A stretch of DNA of 64,000 bases from Dyella_A sp050749815 (GTDB lineage Bacteria > Pseudomonadota > Gammaproteobacteria > Xanthomonadales > Rhodanobacteraceae). Location: positions 3,100,001 through 3,164,000 of the forward strand of contig NZ_CP192735.1 of NCBI RefSeq assembly GCF_050749815.1, given 5' to 3'. This document shows, one piece after another, positions 38,901 to 47,234 of the stretch (position 1 is its first letter; the number at the start of each line of letters is the position of its first letter). Under the pieces are notes generated by a model that was not told the DNA's origin, ran no database searches, and saw nothing but the letters and a program-made list of their open reading frames with translations. A program made the translations under genes and the position numbers.

Positions 38901-39020
38901 ATCGCCCGCGGTGCTCTGTGCATAGGAGGCGCCGCCCCACAGGGTGCTGGCCAGTGCGAAAGCAAGCGCCGTGTACTTCATCGGCGCACGATGCTTTGGC
39001 TGCGTCTTTTGTTGCGTCAT
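35958..39020 (-). CDS. Oar-type TonB-dependent outer-membrane receptor (first)
   Basis: This 1020-residue protein has a signal peptide (about 14-43), a carboxypeptidase-regulatory-like (CarboxypepD_reg) beta domain (about 45-120; SGRYSVQA), a plug domain (FTATQLNSLPVPRDVVSVAALTPG onwards, with YVNGFNVTNLY) and a long 22-strand barrel ending in an aromatic-rich RFQVQYDFTL. This architecture is the Oar/TonB receptor group seen repeatedly in xanthomonads. The ligand is unknown. The ATG at 39020 has GGGGAGA 7-9 bases upstream. A sigma70 promoter lies about 150 bases upstream, nearly the same as that of the second receptor at 50.7-53.8 kb. Confidence 0.93.
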   Translation of the reverse strand: MTQQKTQPKHRAPMKYTALAFALASTLWGGASYAQSTAGDIAGTVTYAPGETVVIKNLDSGASRTVTVGADGRFYVTALPSGRYSVQAMQDGSAGSSANVTVAAGKTSQVALGATAQNAQTLSSVTVSANSIPAIDVSTVESRTTFTATQLNSLPVPRDVVSVAALTPGTVKGNAGFGNLPSFAGSSVAENSYYVNGFNVTNLYNNLSFGQVPYQAIDQLDVQTGGYGAQYGFSTGGVTSVNIKRGTNEWKGGVSWTTAPNWARKTAPTVYRANGTTYRSYNKNTSNDNIYTAWLGGPLIKDKLFIYALGQFEKSTSNSYSSASSSSLLNNFTGASAVNSTTKSPYWVVKLDWNINDSNHLEYTGFNNTDNTTAGYYQAAYTDGVPNRGKYLGDLHTKFGGTTNIFKYTSYLTDDLTLSAQWGKMDSNNSTYSVTPDGIYTRYSGDINAPDSGCPYIAYNGNPWGPASCAIVSSIDIYGGKDQRTAWRADLDWRLGDHDIGFGYADEKWKSDAGSTYSGGNYNLYFSQPVGADPGVVIQYAFKTGGSVEIDQKSWYVEDHWQTTDRLMLYAGIRNDSFNNKNGAGGTFVKQNNIWQPRLGFSWDVNGDSTFKVFGSAGRYSLPIAANVALRGATASLYTEDDSYYSSINPDGTPVLVGNKGDLGHYVYNGEDGTTPNPKAVATKGLKPYVQDEYIVGFQKSLESSIDFFNDWTVGAKLTYRKLRTSIDDTCDSRPFFALAQQNGVDQAWLDQAGGDPEAAQWAVPPGMVGCWIYNPGSALQLTTTLDGSPKTFDITIPGSALGPKAKRQYQGLVLSAEKQTDKYYVNISYTLSKSFGNTEGLVKSNNNQDDTGTTADFDFPEIMRGANGYLPNDRRHSFKLYGGYKFTPEWSAGLNLLVQSGTPISCYGGGGGTFDTQYGYGAQFHYCNGKVSPEGTSGRTPWTWTVSPNVVYQPAWARGLSMQLSVLNLFNNDQPLFVNEAAETISNSGRKTTYTNYKLPKYFNTPRYARFQVQYDFTL

Positions 39021-39140
39021 TAATAACTCTCCCCAAATCGGCCCCACATCAGAGGGCTCACGTGTATCAGCTTGATTTCACTGAATTAATCAGGCTTCAG
39101 TGCTGCCGGCGCAGCTGTATCCCACCCCTGCTGCCTCATG

Positions 39141-39181
39141 AACATAGGCTGCCGACCCGCAGCCGTCAACATCTTCTTAGC
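39141..39181 (-). promoter_or_regulatory. Sigma70-type promoter of the first Oar-type receptor
   Basis: On the minus strand TTGACG (39164-39169) and TATGTT (39141-39146) are 17 bases apart. Upstream of the -35 box is GCTAAGAAGATG, almost identical to the sequence before the second receptor's promoter. A transcript from here would have a leader of roughly 115 bases. Confidence 0.65.
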
Positions 39182-39465
39182 GTGCCGATCACAGGTATGT
39201 AAGGTCGTGCACGTCGCTTCAGAGAAGTTGCGCATGCCTCCTGGTTCATCGGTTAGTGGCGCAGGGCTCCGGGCAGTTGGCTTTCTTCGGCGGTCCATGG
39301 TGGGTCAATTGCTGGGTGCGAACGGCTGCGGATGATCCTGCTCATGCTCTAAATGCGTCCTAGATAGTTGCCATCCCCGGATGGGTAACCTGTAGACGTG
39401 ATGACAAACCGGAGCGCGTGACGGGGCAGAGTTGCGGCAAGAGCCACGCGCCATTAACTTGATGG
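39182..39465. other. Gene-free stretch between receptor promoter and riboswitch
   Basis: Nothing recognisable was seen. It must hold the promoter for the riboswitch/btuB transcript, but no convincing -35/-10 pair stands out. Confidence 0.5.
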
Positions 39466-39678
39466 GGTTTCGGGTGTCCCAGCCTGTCCGGCCGGGATGA
39501 AACGGGAAGCCGGTGCGTCGCGCGTTCGCGCGCAACCAGTCCGGCGCTGCCCCCGCAACGGTAGGCGAGTGAATCGCCGGGCCACAAAAGCCACTGTGCC
39601 TAGGCATGGGAAGGCGTGGTCCGGAACATGCGGCCCCCCGCATGTCGCTCGCAAGCCCGGAGACCGGCCCGATTCGAC
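39466..39678 (+). promoter_or_regulatory. Cobalamin (B12) riboswitch upstream of btuB
   Basis: The stretch shows the conserved cobalamin-riboswitch blocks in order: an early gggtttcggg region, gggaagccggtg, the B12 box ccggcgctgcccccgcaacg followed by gta, and the closing agcccggagaccggcc. It ends about 140 bases before the btuB start. Adenosylcobalamin binding would be expected to lower btuB expression. No clear terminator follows, so control is probably at translation initiation. Confidence 0.95.
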
Positions 39679-39816
39679 TGTCCTGGCGGCTCGCGGTGGG
39701 CGAGGCTGCGGTACGGATCGCGGCCACGCCGTGCGTCTGTCGCCGTGTTTTCCCCCGATGTCCTGCCAGCTCATCCCTTGTTGAGCCGCGCGCGGGTGCA
39801 CGGCGAAGGAAATCGC

Positions 39817-41682
39817 ATGATGAACAGGAATCTCGTGGCGACGGCCGTGGCCGTCGCGCTCTTTGCTGCCGCCACGCAAGGTGCGCAGGCACAGCAGGCT
39901 GACGGCACGGCGATCGATCCGGTGATCGTCACCGCCACACGCACGGCGATCACGGTGGACGATGCCTTGTCGTCGGTCAGCGTGATCACGCGGGCCGACA
40001 TCGAACGACTGCAGCCGACCTCGCTGATGGACGTGCTGACCGGCCTGCCCGGCGTCACCTTCGCGCAGTCCGGCGGGATGGGCGAGCAGACCTCGCTGTT
40101 CCTGCGCGGCACCAACTCCTCGCACACGCTGTTGCTGGTCGACGGCGTACGCGTGGGCACGGTGAGCGCCGGGCTGGCGGCGTTCGAGCAGATTCCGGTG
40201 GAGCAGATCGAGCGGATCGAGGTGGTGCGCGGGCCGCGCTCGAGCCTGTACGGCGCCGATGCGATCGGCGGCGTGATCCAGGTGTTCACCCGGCACGGCC
40301 ACGCCGACGGCGACATGGCGCCGTCGCTTGCGCTGACCACCGGCAGCCGCGGCACGGTGGGCGGCCAGGTCGGCCTGTCCGGTGGCGACCGGCACGCCTG
40401 GTACAACCTCAGCCTGGGCGGCCAGTACACGCGCGGCATCAACGCCTGCCGCGACGGCGCCGGCACGGTGTTCGCCGGCTGCTTCGCCAATGAGCCGGAC
40501 AAGGATGCGTTCCGCAACTACAACGCGCTGGCCAACGCCGGCTACCGCTGGGACGACGGCACCGAGCTGGCCGGCACCTGGCTGCGTAGCCGCAACTATG
40601 TGGAGTTCGATGGCGCGCCCTACGGCAACCAGGCGCTCAACGTGCAGCAGGTGGCCGGCATGCGCCTCACGTTCCGGCCGCTGTCGTTCTGGCAGCTGAC
40701 CCTCGGCGCCGGTCAGAACCTGGACAAGGCCACCACGTACAACGATGGCGTCTACCTGCGCTACTCCGATTCGCGCCGCAACCAGGCCTCGTGGCAGAAC
40801 GACTTCAGCCTGGCGGACAACCAGTTGCTCACGCTGGGCACCGACTATCAGCAGGAGCATCTGTCCAGCGATACCGGCTACCTCGCCAGCACCCGCCAGG
40901 ACACCGGCGTATTCGCCCAGTATCAGGGCACGTTCGGCCGCCACGAGCTGCAGGTGTCCGCGCGTCACGACCACAACGGCCAGTTCGGCAACCACGACAC
41001 CGGCGCCGCCGCGTGGGGCTACCGGCTCGATCACGGGCTGCGCCTGTCGGCCAGCTACGGCAGCGCCTTCCACGCGCCCACGTTCAACGACCTGTACTAC
41101 CCCTACGGCAGCGGCAACCCGGACCTCAAGCCGGAAACCTCACGCAGCGCCGAGCTGGGCGTGACGCAGCAGGGCGACGGCTGGAACTGGGCGTTGAATG
41201 CCTACCAGACCCGGATCAGCCAGCTGATCGCGCTGGACAGCAACTACTTCCCGCTGAACATCAGCCGCGCGCGTATCCGCGGCATCGAGGGTCAGCTGGG
41301 GGCCACCCTGGCCGGCTGGCGCTGGCAGGGTTATCTGACCTGGCAGCAGCCGCGCAACGACGACGGCGGTCCGAACGACGGCCACTGGCTGCCGCGGCGA
41401 CCGGAGCGCACCGCGCGGGTCGATCTGGACCGCCGTTTCGGCGACTTCAGCGTAGGCGCGACCTGGAACGTAGCCGGCGCGCGTTACGACAACATCGCCA
41501 ACACCCAGCGGCTGGACGGTTATGCCACCGCCGACCTGCGCGCCAGCTATGCCTTCGCGCCCGGCTGGGAGCTGCAGGGACGACTGGCCAATGCCTTCGA
41601 CCGGCACTACGAGACGGTCTACTACTTCAACCAGCCCGGCCGCAGCTGGTATCTCACCTTGCGTTACCGCCCGCGCTCCTGA
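39817..41682 (+). CDS. btuB: TonB-dependent vitamin B12 receptor
   Basis: This 621-residue outer-membrane receptor should import cobalamins with TonB energy. A signal peptide (about 1-26) precedes the TonB box DPVIVTA at about 34-40. The plug domain follows (VLTGLPGVTFAQSGGMG, SLFLRGTNSSHTLLLVDGVR, IEVVRGPRSSLYGADAIGGV) and then a 22-strand barrel ending SWYLTLRYRPRS. The ATG at 39817 has GAAGGA 6 bases upstream. The cobalamin riboswitch directly upstream fixes the substrate. No btuCDF genes are nearby. Confidence 0.97.
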   Translation: MMNRNLVATAVAVALFAAATQGAQAQQADGTAIDPVIVTATRTAITVDDALSSVSVITRADIERLQPTSLMDVLTGLPGVTFAQSGGMGEQTSLFLRGTNSSHTLLLVDGVRVGTVSAGLAAFEQIPVEQIERIEVVRGPRSSLYGADAIGGVIQVFTRHGHADGDMAPSLALTTGSRGTVGGQVGLSGGDRHAWYNLSLGGQYTRGINACRDGAGTVFAGCFANEPDKDAFRNYNALANAGYRWDDGTELAGTWLRSRNYVEFDGAPYGNQALNVQQVAGMRLTFRPLSFWQLTLGAGQNLDKATTYNDGVYLRYSDSRRNQASWQNDFSLADNQLLTLGTDYQQEHLSSDTGYLASTRQDTGVFAQYQGTFGRHELQVSARHDHNGQFGNHDTGAAAWGYRLDHGLRLSASYGSAFHAPTFNDLYYPYGSGNPDLKPETSRSAELGVTQQGDGWNWALNAYQTRISQLIALDSNYFPLNISRARIRGIEGQLGATLAGWRWQGYLTWQQPRNDDGGPNDGHWLPRRPERTARVDLDRRFGDFSVGATWNVAGARYDNIANTQRLDGYATADLRASYAFAPGWELQGRLANAFDRHYETVYYFNQPGRSWYLTLRYRPRS

Positions 41683-42017
41683 GGCGACCCCACGCAGCAG
41701 TGCGCCCAAGGCGCGCTCGGGGCAGCCAGGCAGAGTTTTGCGCCTGATGTGTTCGCTCCGAGCGCCGCCGTACCACGGCGAAACCGAACGACGAGGACCC
41801 GATGGCTCGCGGCCGAGCCACCGGCCTCGGCCGTGGCCAGCCGCAACGGCCCCTGCCTTTCGACACGGTGGGGACTTCAGGCACATACACTGTGCGGGGA
41901 CAGCGGGCATAAAGCGCGCATGTCCGTCACTCTGAACCCTGCGGCCCGGGCCCTGTCCGAGAGGCTTGCGCGATCATGCGCAGCTCGGTCGCACCGCCCG
42001 CGGCCCACGGAAGCGCC
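41683..42017. other. Gene-free stretch between btuB and the RND gene
   Basis: No gene, terminator hairpin with T run, or repeat was recognised in these 335 bases, so read-through from btuB cannot be ruled out. Confidence 0.5.
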
Positions 42018-45000
42018 ATGAATATCTTTGCCCCCATGATCCGCCGCCCGGTCGGCACCTCCCTGCTCGCTGCGGGGCTGGTGCTGGCCGGCATCTGCGC
42101 TTACCTGCTGCTGGGCGTGGCGGCGCTGCCGTCGCTGGAGTTCCCGGGTGTCTACGTGGTGGCGCAGCAGCCCGGCGCCAGCGCGCAGACCATGGCCAGC
42201 ACCGTGCTGGCGCCGCTGGAACGGCACCTGGGGCGCATCCCGGGCGTGGATGAGATGTACGGCAACGCCAGCGAGGGCTCCGCCTCGGTGATGGTGCGCT
42301 TCACCTTCGACCGCACCGCCGACAAGGCTGCGCGCGACGTGCAGTCGGCGATCAACGCCGCCGCGCCGGACCTGCCTCCCGGCCTGCCGGTGCCGCCGCA
42401 GTACTTCAAGTTCGACACCGCCACCATCCCGATCCTGTTCATCACGCTGACCTCCAGCGGCCTGCCGCAGGACAAGCTGTTCGATCTGGCCGACACCCTG
42501 CTCAAGCCGGCCGTGGCGCAGATCCCCGGCGTGGCCCAGGTGCAGGTGTTCGGTGGCACGCCGCACGCGGTGCGGATCGAGCTGGATACCGCCGCCTTGG
42601 CCGCCAAGGGGCTAACCCCCACCGACGTCAGCAACGCGCTGCGCGCCGCCAACGTCACCTCGCCGCAGGGCATCCTGAGCAACGGGCGCACGCAGTACAC
42701 CGTATTTGCCAACGACGCGCTGCACGAGCCGGAGGAATTCGCCCGGCTGCTGATCGCGAGCAAGAACGGCACGCCGGTGCGGCTGTCCGACGTGGCCAAG
42801 GTCTACGGCGGCCAGGAGGACAAGTACCAGGGCGCCTGGTTCAACGGCAGCGACACGGTGGGCCTGCAGATCAGCAAGCGCCCGGAAGCCAACGCGGTGG
42901 CCACGGTGGAGGCGATCCGCGCCAAGCTGCCGCAGCTGCGTGGCTCGCTGCCGGCGAACATTGCCATCACCCCGGTGTTCGACCTCACCCAGACCACCAA
43001 GTCGGCGCTGCACGAGGTGGAGACCGCGCTGCTGATCTCGATCGCGATGGTGGCGCTGGTGATGCTGGTGTTCCTGCGCCGGGTACGCCCGACCCTGATC
43101 GCCATGCTCAGCGTGCCGCTGTCGCTGGCCGGCGCGTTCGTGGCGATGTGGGCGCTGGGCTATACGCTCAACACGCTGTCGCTGGTGGCGTTGGTGCTGT
43201 GCATCGGCTTCGTGGTGGACGACGCGATCGTGGTGATCGAGAACATCGTGCGCCACATGGAGCACGGCGACGCGCCACTGGAAGCCTCGCTCAAGGGCGT
43301 GCGCGAGATCGGCTTCACGGTGGTATCGATCACGCTGTCGCTGGTGGCGGTGTTCGCGCCGCTGCTGTTCGGCAACAACATGCTGGTAATGCTGCTGCGC
43401 GAGTTCTCGGTGACGCTGACCGCGGCGGTGGTGATCTCGGCGATCGTCTCGCTCACCCTCACCCCCGCGCTGTGCGGGCGCCTGCTCAAGCACGAGCCGG
43501 TGCCGCCCAAGCCGCCCGGACGCATCGAGGCGGCCGTGGAGCGCTTCGACCGCGCCATCCTCGCGCGCTACGAGCGGGCGCTGGACTGGGCCATGCACCA
43601 CCGCCGGTTGATGCGCTGGCAACCGCTGCTGCTGCTGATCCTCACCGGTGTGCTCGGCTTTGCCGTGGTGAAGACCGCTGGCGGCACCTTCATGCCCGAC
43701 GAGGACACCGGCCAGCTGCAGGTATTCATCAGCGCGGACACCAATATCTCGCCGGCTCTGCTGACGCAGCGCGCGCGCGAAGTGAGCGACATCATGAAGC
43801 GCGACCCGGCTGTGCTCGACCAGCTGACCATGCTGGGCGGCAACGGCTTCGGCGGCGCGGTGGGCAACTCGGCGCAGATGTTCGTCGACCTCAAACCGCG
43901 TGGCGACGGCCCCGGCATGCGCAAGGAAGGCATCAAGCAGGTCGTCGACCGGCTGTCGAAGCAGTACAACGCGCTGCCCAACGTGGAGGTTTCGGTGAGC
44001 GCGGCGCAGTTCCTCGGCGGCGGCGGCAGCGGCGGCAACGGTGGTCAGTACGAGTTCCAGCTGATCAGCTCCAGCGGTGAAGACCTGCAGCCGTGGACGC
44101 TGAAGATGGTGCGGCAGATGCGCACCATCAAGGAATTCCGCGACGTCAGCAGCGAGTTCGAGCACACCGGCAAGGAACAGCGACTGCTGGTCGATCGCGA
44201 GGCCGCCGGCCGCCTGCACGTGGGCATGGGCACGATCGATTCGGCGCTGTACAACGCGTTCGGGCAGAACCAGGTGTCGGTGATCTATTCGGACATCAAC
44301 CAGTACCGCGTCATCCTCACTTCCGGCTCGGCCGAGGATTTGAGTCCCGGCGCGCTGCTCAATCTCCACGTGCGCAACGACCAGGGCAAGATGGTGCCGC
44401 TGTCGGCGCTGGCGAAGATCGCGCCGAGCATCGCGCCGACCCGCATCCGCCATCACAACCAGATGCAGGCCACCACGATCAGCTACAACCTGGCCAAGGA
44501 CGTCACCCAGGATCGCGGCATCGCGCTGGTGAACCAGGCCGCGTATGCGGTGAACCTGCCCGACGGCGTGCGGGTGGAATTCACCGGCAACAACCAGCGC
44601 CTGCAGCAGGCGCAGAACAACGGGATGATCCTGCTGCTCGCCTCGATCGTGGCGATGTACATCGTGCTGGGCATCCTCTACGAGAGCCTCGGCCACCCGC
44701 TGACGATTCTCTCCACGCTGCCGGCCGCCGGCATGGGCGCATTCCTGGCGATGCTGGTGACGCAGACACAGCTATCGCTGATGGCGATCATCGCGATCCT
44801 GATGCTGATCGGCATCGTCAAGAAGAACGCGATCCTGATGGTCGACTTCGCCCTGGTGGCCCAGCGCGAGGGCGGACTGAGCCCGCCCGAGGCGATTCGC
44901 GAGGCCGCGCTGGTGCGCTTCCGCCCGATCACCATGACCACCCTGGTGGCGATGGGCGCAGCGCTGCCGCTGGCGATCGGCTTCGGCATCGGCTCGGAGA

Positions 45001-45581
45001 TGCGCCAGCCGCTGGGCATCGCCATTGTTGGCGGCCTCTTGGTATCGCAGCTGCTGACTTTGCTGAGCACCCCGGCGATCTATCTGTTCGACCATGACCG
45101 CCTGGCTCGCCACGCTCAGGGCCTGATGCCGAACCGGCTGAGGTGGTGGGCGATTGGCAGCATCGTGCTGGGTACGGTGCAAATACTGGGAGGCGCGGCA
45201 GTGGCGCTGATCCCGAAGCTGGGTGAGAAGCTCGGTGGCAAGGGACCGATCGTGGGAATCGCGATGATCGTGCTGGGTGCCGTGTTGATGACCTTCGCCA
45301 TCCGCCTGCTCAAGAACAGGCGGCGCGCGCGCTTCGTCCTGTTCGGCGTGTTCGCCGTGGCACTCGGCTTGCCCGCCCTCGGTCAGATCGTGGCGCTGGT
45401 CACGGCGCCGCCGGGCGCTCCGGGCGGCAATCCGGTCGGCATTGCGCTGATGCTTGGCCTGGTCGGCGCGCTTGCCTGGGCGACCTTCAGCGCACGCACC
45501 AAGGCGTACTTTGGGGAGCCTGCGCAGGGCTTCCTCGCACGCCGCTTCGCCCGCATGAAACCCGTGCGCCACCACGGTTGA
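42018..45581 (+). CDS. RND efflux permease with extra C-terminal membrane domain
   Basis: This 1187-residue inner-membrane pump belongs to the HAE1/MdtBC-like RND family and should export drugs or other amphiphiles using the proton gradient. Twelve core helices and two periplasmic loops are visible; the proton-relay pair is in CIGFVVDDAIVVIEN, and VKKNAILMVDFA marks helix 11. The usual protein ends near residue 1030. Here about 156 further residues add four hydrophobic segments (RWWAIGSIVLGTVQILGG, GIAMIVLGAVLMTFAI, VLFGVFAVALGLPALG, GIALMLGLVGALAWA). The ATG at 42018 has GGAAG. No membrane-fusion protein or outer-membrane channel gene is adjacent. Confidence 0.93.
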   Translation: MNIFAPMIRRPVGTSLLAAGLVLAGICAYLLLGVAALPSLEFPGVYVVAQQPGASAQTMASTVLAPLERHLGRIPGVDEMYGNASEGSASVMVRFTFDRTADKAARDVQSAINAAAPDLPPGLPVPPQYFKFDTATIPILFITLTSSGLPQDKLFDLADTLLKPAVAQIPGVAQVQVFGGTPHAVRIELDTAALAAKGLTPTDVSNALRAANVTSPQGILSNGRTQYTVFANDALHEPEEFARLLIASKNGTPVRLSDVAKVYGGQEDKYQGAWFNGSDTVGLQISKRPEANAVATVEAIRAKLPQLRGSLPANIAITPVFDLTQTTKSALHEVETALLISIAMVALVMLVFLRRVRPTLIAMLSVPLSLAGAFVAMWALGYTLNTLSLVALVLCIGFVVDDAIVVIENIVRHMEHGDAPLEASLKGVREIGFTVVSITLSLVAVFAPLLFGNNMLVMLLREFSVTLTAAVVISAIVSLTLTPALCGRLLKHEPVPPKPPGRIEAAVERFDRAILARYERALDWAMHHRRLMRWQPLLLLILTGVLGFAVVKTAGGTFMPDEDTGQLQVFISADTNISPALLTQRAREVSDIMKRDPAVLDQLTMLGGNGFGGAVGNSAQMFVDLKPRGDGPGMRKEGIKQVVDRLSKQYNALPNVEVSVSAAQFLGGGGSGGNGGQYEFQLISSSGEDLQPWTLKMVRQMRTIKEFRDVSSEFEHTGKEQRLLVDREAAGRLHVGMGTIDSALYNAFGQNQVSVIYSDINQYRVILTSGSAEDLSPGALLNLHVRNDQGKMVPLSALAKIAPSIAPTRIRHHNQMQATTISYNLAKDVTQDRGIALVNQAAYAVNLPDGVRVEFTGNNQRLQQAQNNGMILLLASIVAMYIVLGILYESLGHPLTILSTLPAAGMGAFLAMLVTQTQLSLMAIIAILMLIGIVKKNAILMVDFALVAQREGGLSPPEAIREAALVRFRPITMTTLVAMGAALPLAIGFGIGSEMRQPLGIAIVGGLLVSQLLTLLSTPAIYLFDHDRLARHAQGLMPNRLRWWAIGSIVLGTVQILGGAAVALIPKLGEKLGGKGPIVGIAMIVLGAVLMTFAIRLLKNRRRARFVLFGVFAVALGLPALGQIVALVTAPPGAPGGNPVGIALMLGLVGALAWATFSARTKAYFGEPAQGFLARRFARMKPVRHHG

Positions 45582-45595
45582 GTAGTGCCGGCACG

Positions 45596-47197
45596 TCAGC
45601 CGTCGTTGGAGCCGAGCGCGCGCCGCAGTGGTTCGAGCTGCACTTCGTAGCGCCGCCACTGCTCCAGCGCCCGGGTATGGACCGGCTCACGCACTTGGGC
45701 GCTGCTAGGCGTGGCCACCGGGGCCGGATTGCCTTCCGGGCGCAGGCAGGCTGGCTCCAGGGCAAGGCCACAATGGGCAAGTACACGAGCGAGCGTCTGT
45801 TCTGGCTGGGTCACAAGGGCGGCGTAGTCCACGTCAAGCATCGCGCCGGGCATCAGTGCATGCCAGCGTCGCACCAGACGCCGGTACAGGCCGTAATAAT
45901 GGGCCATTGCGCCCATGTCGTAGCAGTAAGCCGATGTGTTGCCGAACATCACCTTGAGGTTGGAGTAACAGACATCCATCGGCGCGCGCGCCAAATGCAA
46001 GATCGGCGCCGCAGGTAGAGCCCGGCGGATGAAGGGCACCATGCGAAGGTTGATTGGCATCTTATCGATGTAGAAGCGCCGCCCCTGTGCGCGCCAACAA
46101 GTCTGCTCCCGGTAGCGCTGACCAAGCAGCTGGAAATCAATCGAGTCGGCCTTGGCGAGTATGGAAGACAGGCTGTCCGCGCGCGTTGGCGATACGTCCG
46201 CAACCCAGTGCAGCTGACGCTGGAAATCGTTGATCTCGCCGGCGGATACCACGTCGCTGTGGGCACTGAGCATGTGGTCCAGCAACGTGGATCCGGAGCG
46301 TGGCAAACTGACGATGAAGATGGGCATGGGTCCATCAGCCGGGGAATCATTGCGCGGCAGCGCTGGCAAAGCCGCAGCTGCCGCCTCAAGCGCTGCGACC
46401 TGCACAGCTTCCGCATGTGCGTCATAAGGGTTCAGCACATGCATCGCATGATTGCAACGTTCGAGCTGCGCCCACGCCTCGTCCCATTGACCGAGATCAT
46501 CGAGCACCTTGAACTGCGCCGAGTGGTACTCGGCGTGGATGAAGCGCAATCGTGGGTGCGCTGCCTCTGGAGGCAGTCGAGACTGCAATGAGCGCAGCAA
46601 GTCGAGATGGTTGGCACTTGCCGTCTGCCGATGCAGGTTTGCGAGAATCACTGCTGCGTCGGCGTGCTCCGGCCATCGGTCCAGCAGCGCGAGCAACACC
46701 TGCTGCGCTTCGTCCAGTCGGCCTTCGAATTGCAGCAGCATGCCGCGAAGGTAGTACTCCCCGGGCGCGTCTAGACCACCCTTCGCCGCCATCTCCATGA
46801 GCCGTGCCGCCTGCGAAACTTCGCCCAGCATCCATCGCAGGTGTGCCTGCTCGGCGATGACATGCGGCGGCGGATTGGGTGCACGCATCAGATGGTCCAG
46901 ACACTGCCGGGCACCGAGAATTTCCCCTTGGAGCGACAGGCGCCAGGCCAGCTGCGCGATCAAGGGCGCATCGTTGGGTAGGAACGCGATCGCCTCGAGC
47001 AGGTGCCGCGTCGCCTCACGCATGCGCCCATTACGAAGAATGGCCTGAGCGAGCTCCATCCGAGCCGGAACATCACGCGGCGCCTGATGGACCAAATCAC
47101 GCAGCAGCGCTTCGGCCATCGGGTACTGCCCATCATCCGACGCCCGCCTTGCACGCCGACGCAGTTCAAGCTCGTTGGCCGAGGTCGGGTTTGTCAT
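45596..47197 (-). CDS. TPR-sulfotransferase, third of three tandem paralogues
   Basis: This 533-residue protein joins tetratricopeptide-like helices (about 10-260) to a Sulfotransfer_3-type domain. The phosphosulfate-binding loop is SLPRSGSTLLD at about 297-307; a second PAPS contact is expected in RAPMDVCYSNLKVMFG; EINDFQRQLHWVADV lies between. No signal peptide or membrane segment is evident. Sulfotransferases of this type move sulfate from PAPS to an acceptor such as a tyrosine, sugar or lipid; the acceptor here is unknown. It lies 37 bases downstream of the next paralogue and converges with the RND gene, with their stops 14 bases apart. Confidence 0.88.
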   Translation of the reverse strand: MTNPTSANELELRRRARRASDDGQYPMAEALLRDLVHQAPRDVPARMELAQAILRNGRMREATRHLLEAIAFLPNDAPLIAQLAWRLSLQGEILGARQCLDHLMRAPNPPPHVIAEQAHLRWMLGEVSQAARLMEMAAKGGLDAPGEYYLRGMLLQFEGRLDEAQQVLLALLDRWPEHADAAVILANLHRQTASANHLDLLRSLQSRLPPEAAHPRLRFIHAEYHSAQFKVLDDLGQWDEAWAQLERCNHAMHVLNPYDAHAEAVQVAALEAAAAALPALPRNDSPADGPMPIFIVSLPRSGSTLLDHMLSAHSDVVSAGEINDFQRQLHWVADVSPTRADSLSSILAKADSIDFQLLGQRYREQTCWRAQGRRFYIDKMPINLRMVPFIRRALPAAPILHLARAPMDVCYSNLKVMFGNTSAYCYDMGAMAHYYGLYRRLVRRWHALMPGAMLDVDYAALVTQPEQTLARVLAHCGLALEPACLRPEGNPAPVATPSSAQVREPVHTRALEQWRRYEVQLEPLRRALGSNDG

Positions 47198-47234
47198 TGA
47201 GGTCTCACCGGTGATACTCGACGCAGGCCGCGGC

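Noticed and set aside
39616..39816. A longer btuB starting within the riboswitch.
   Set aside because: The upstream in-frame ATG lies inside the conserved aptamer and yields no signal peptide, whereas the ATG at 39817 has a ribosome site and a signal sequence.
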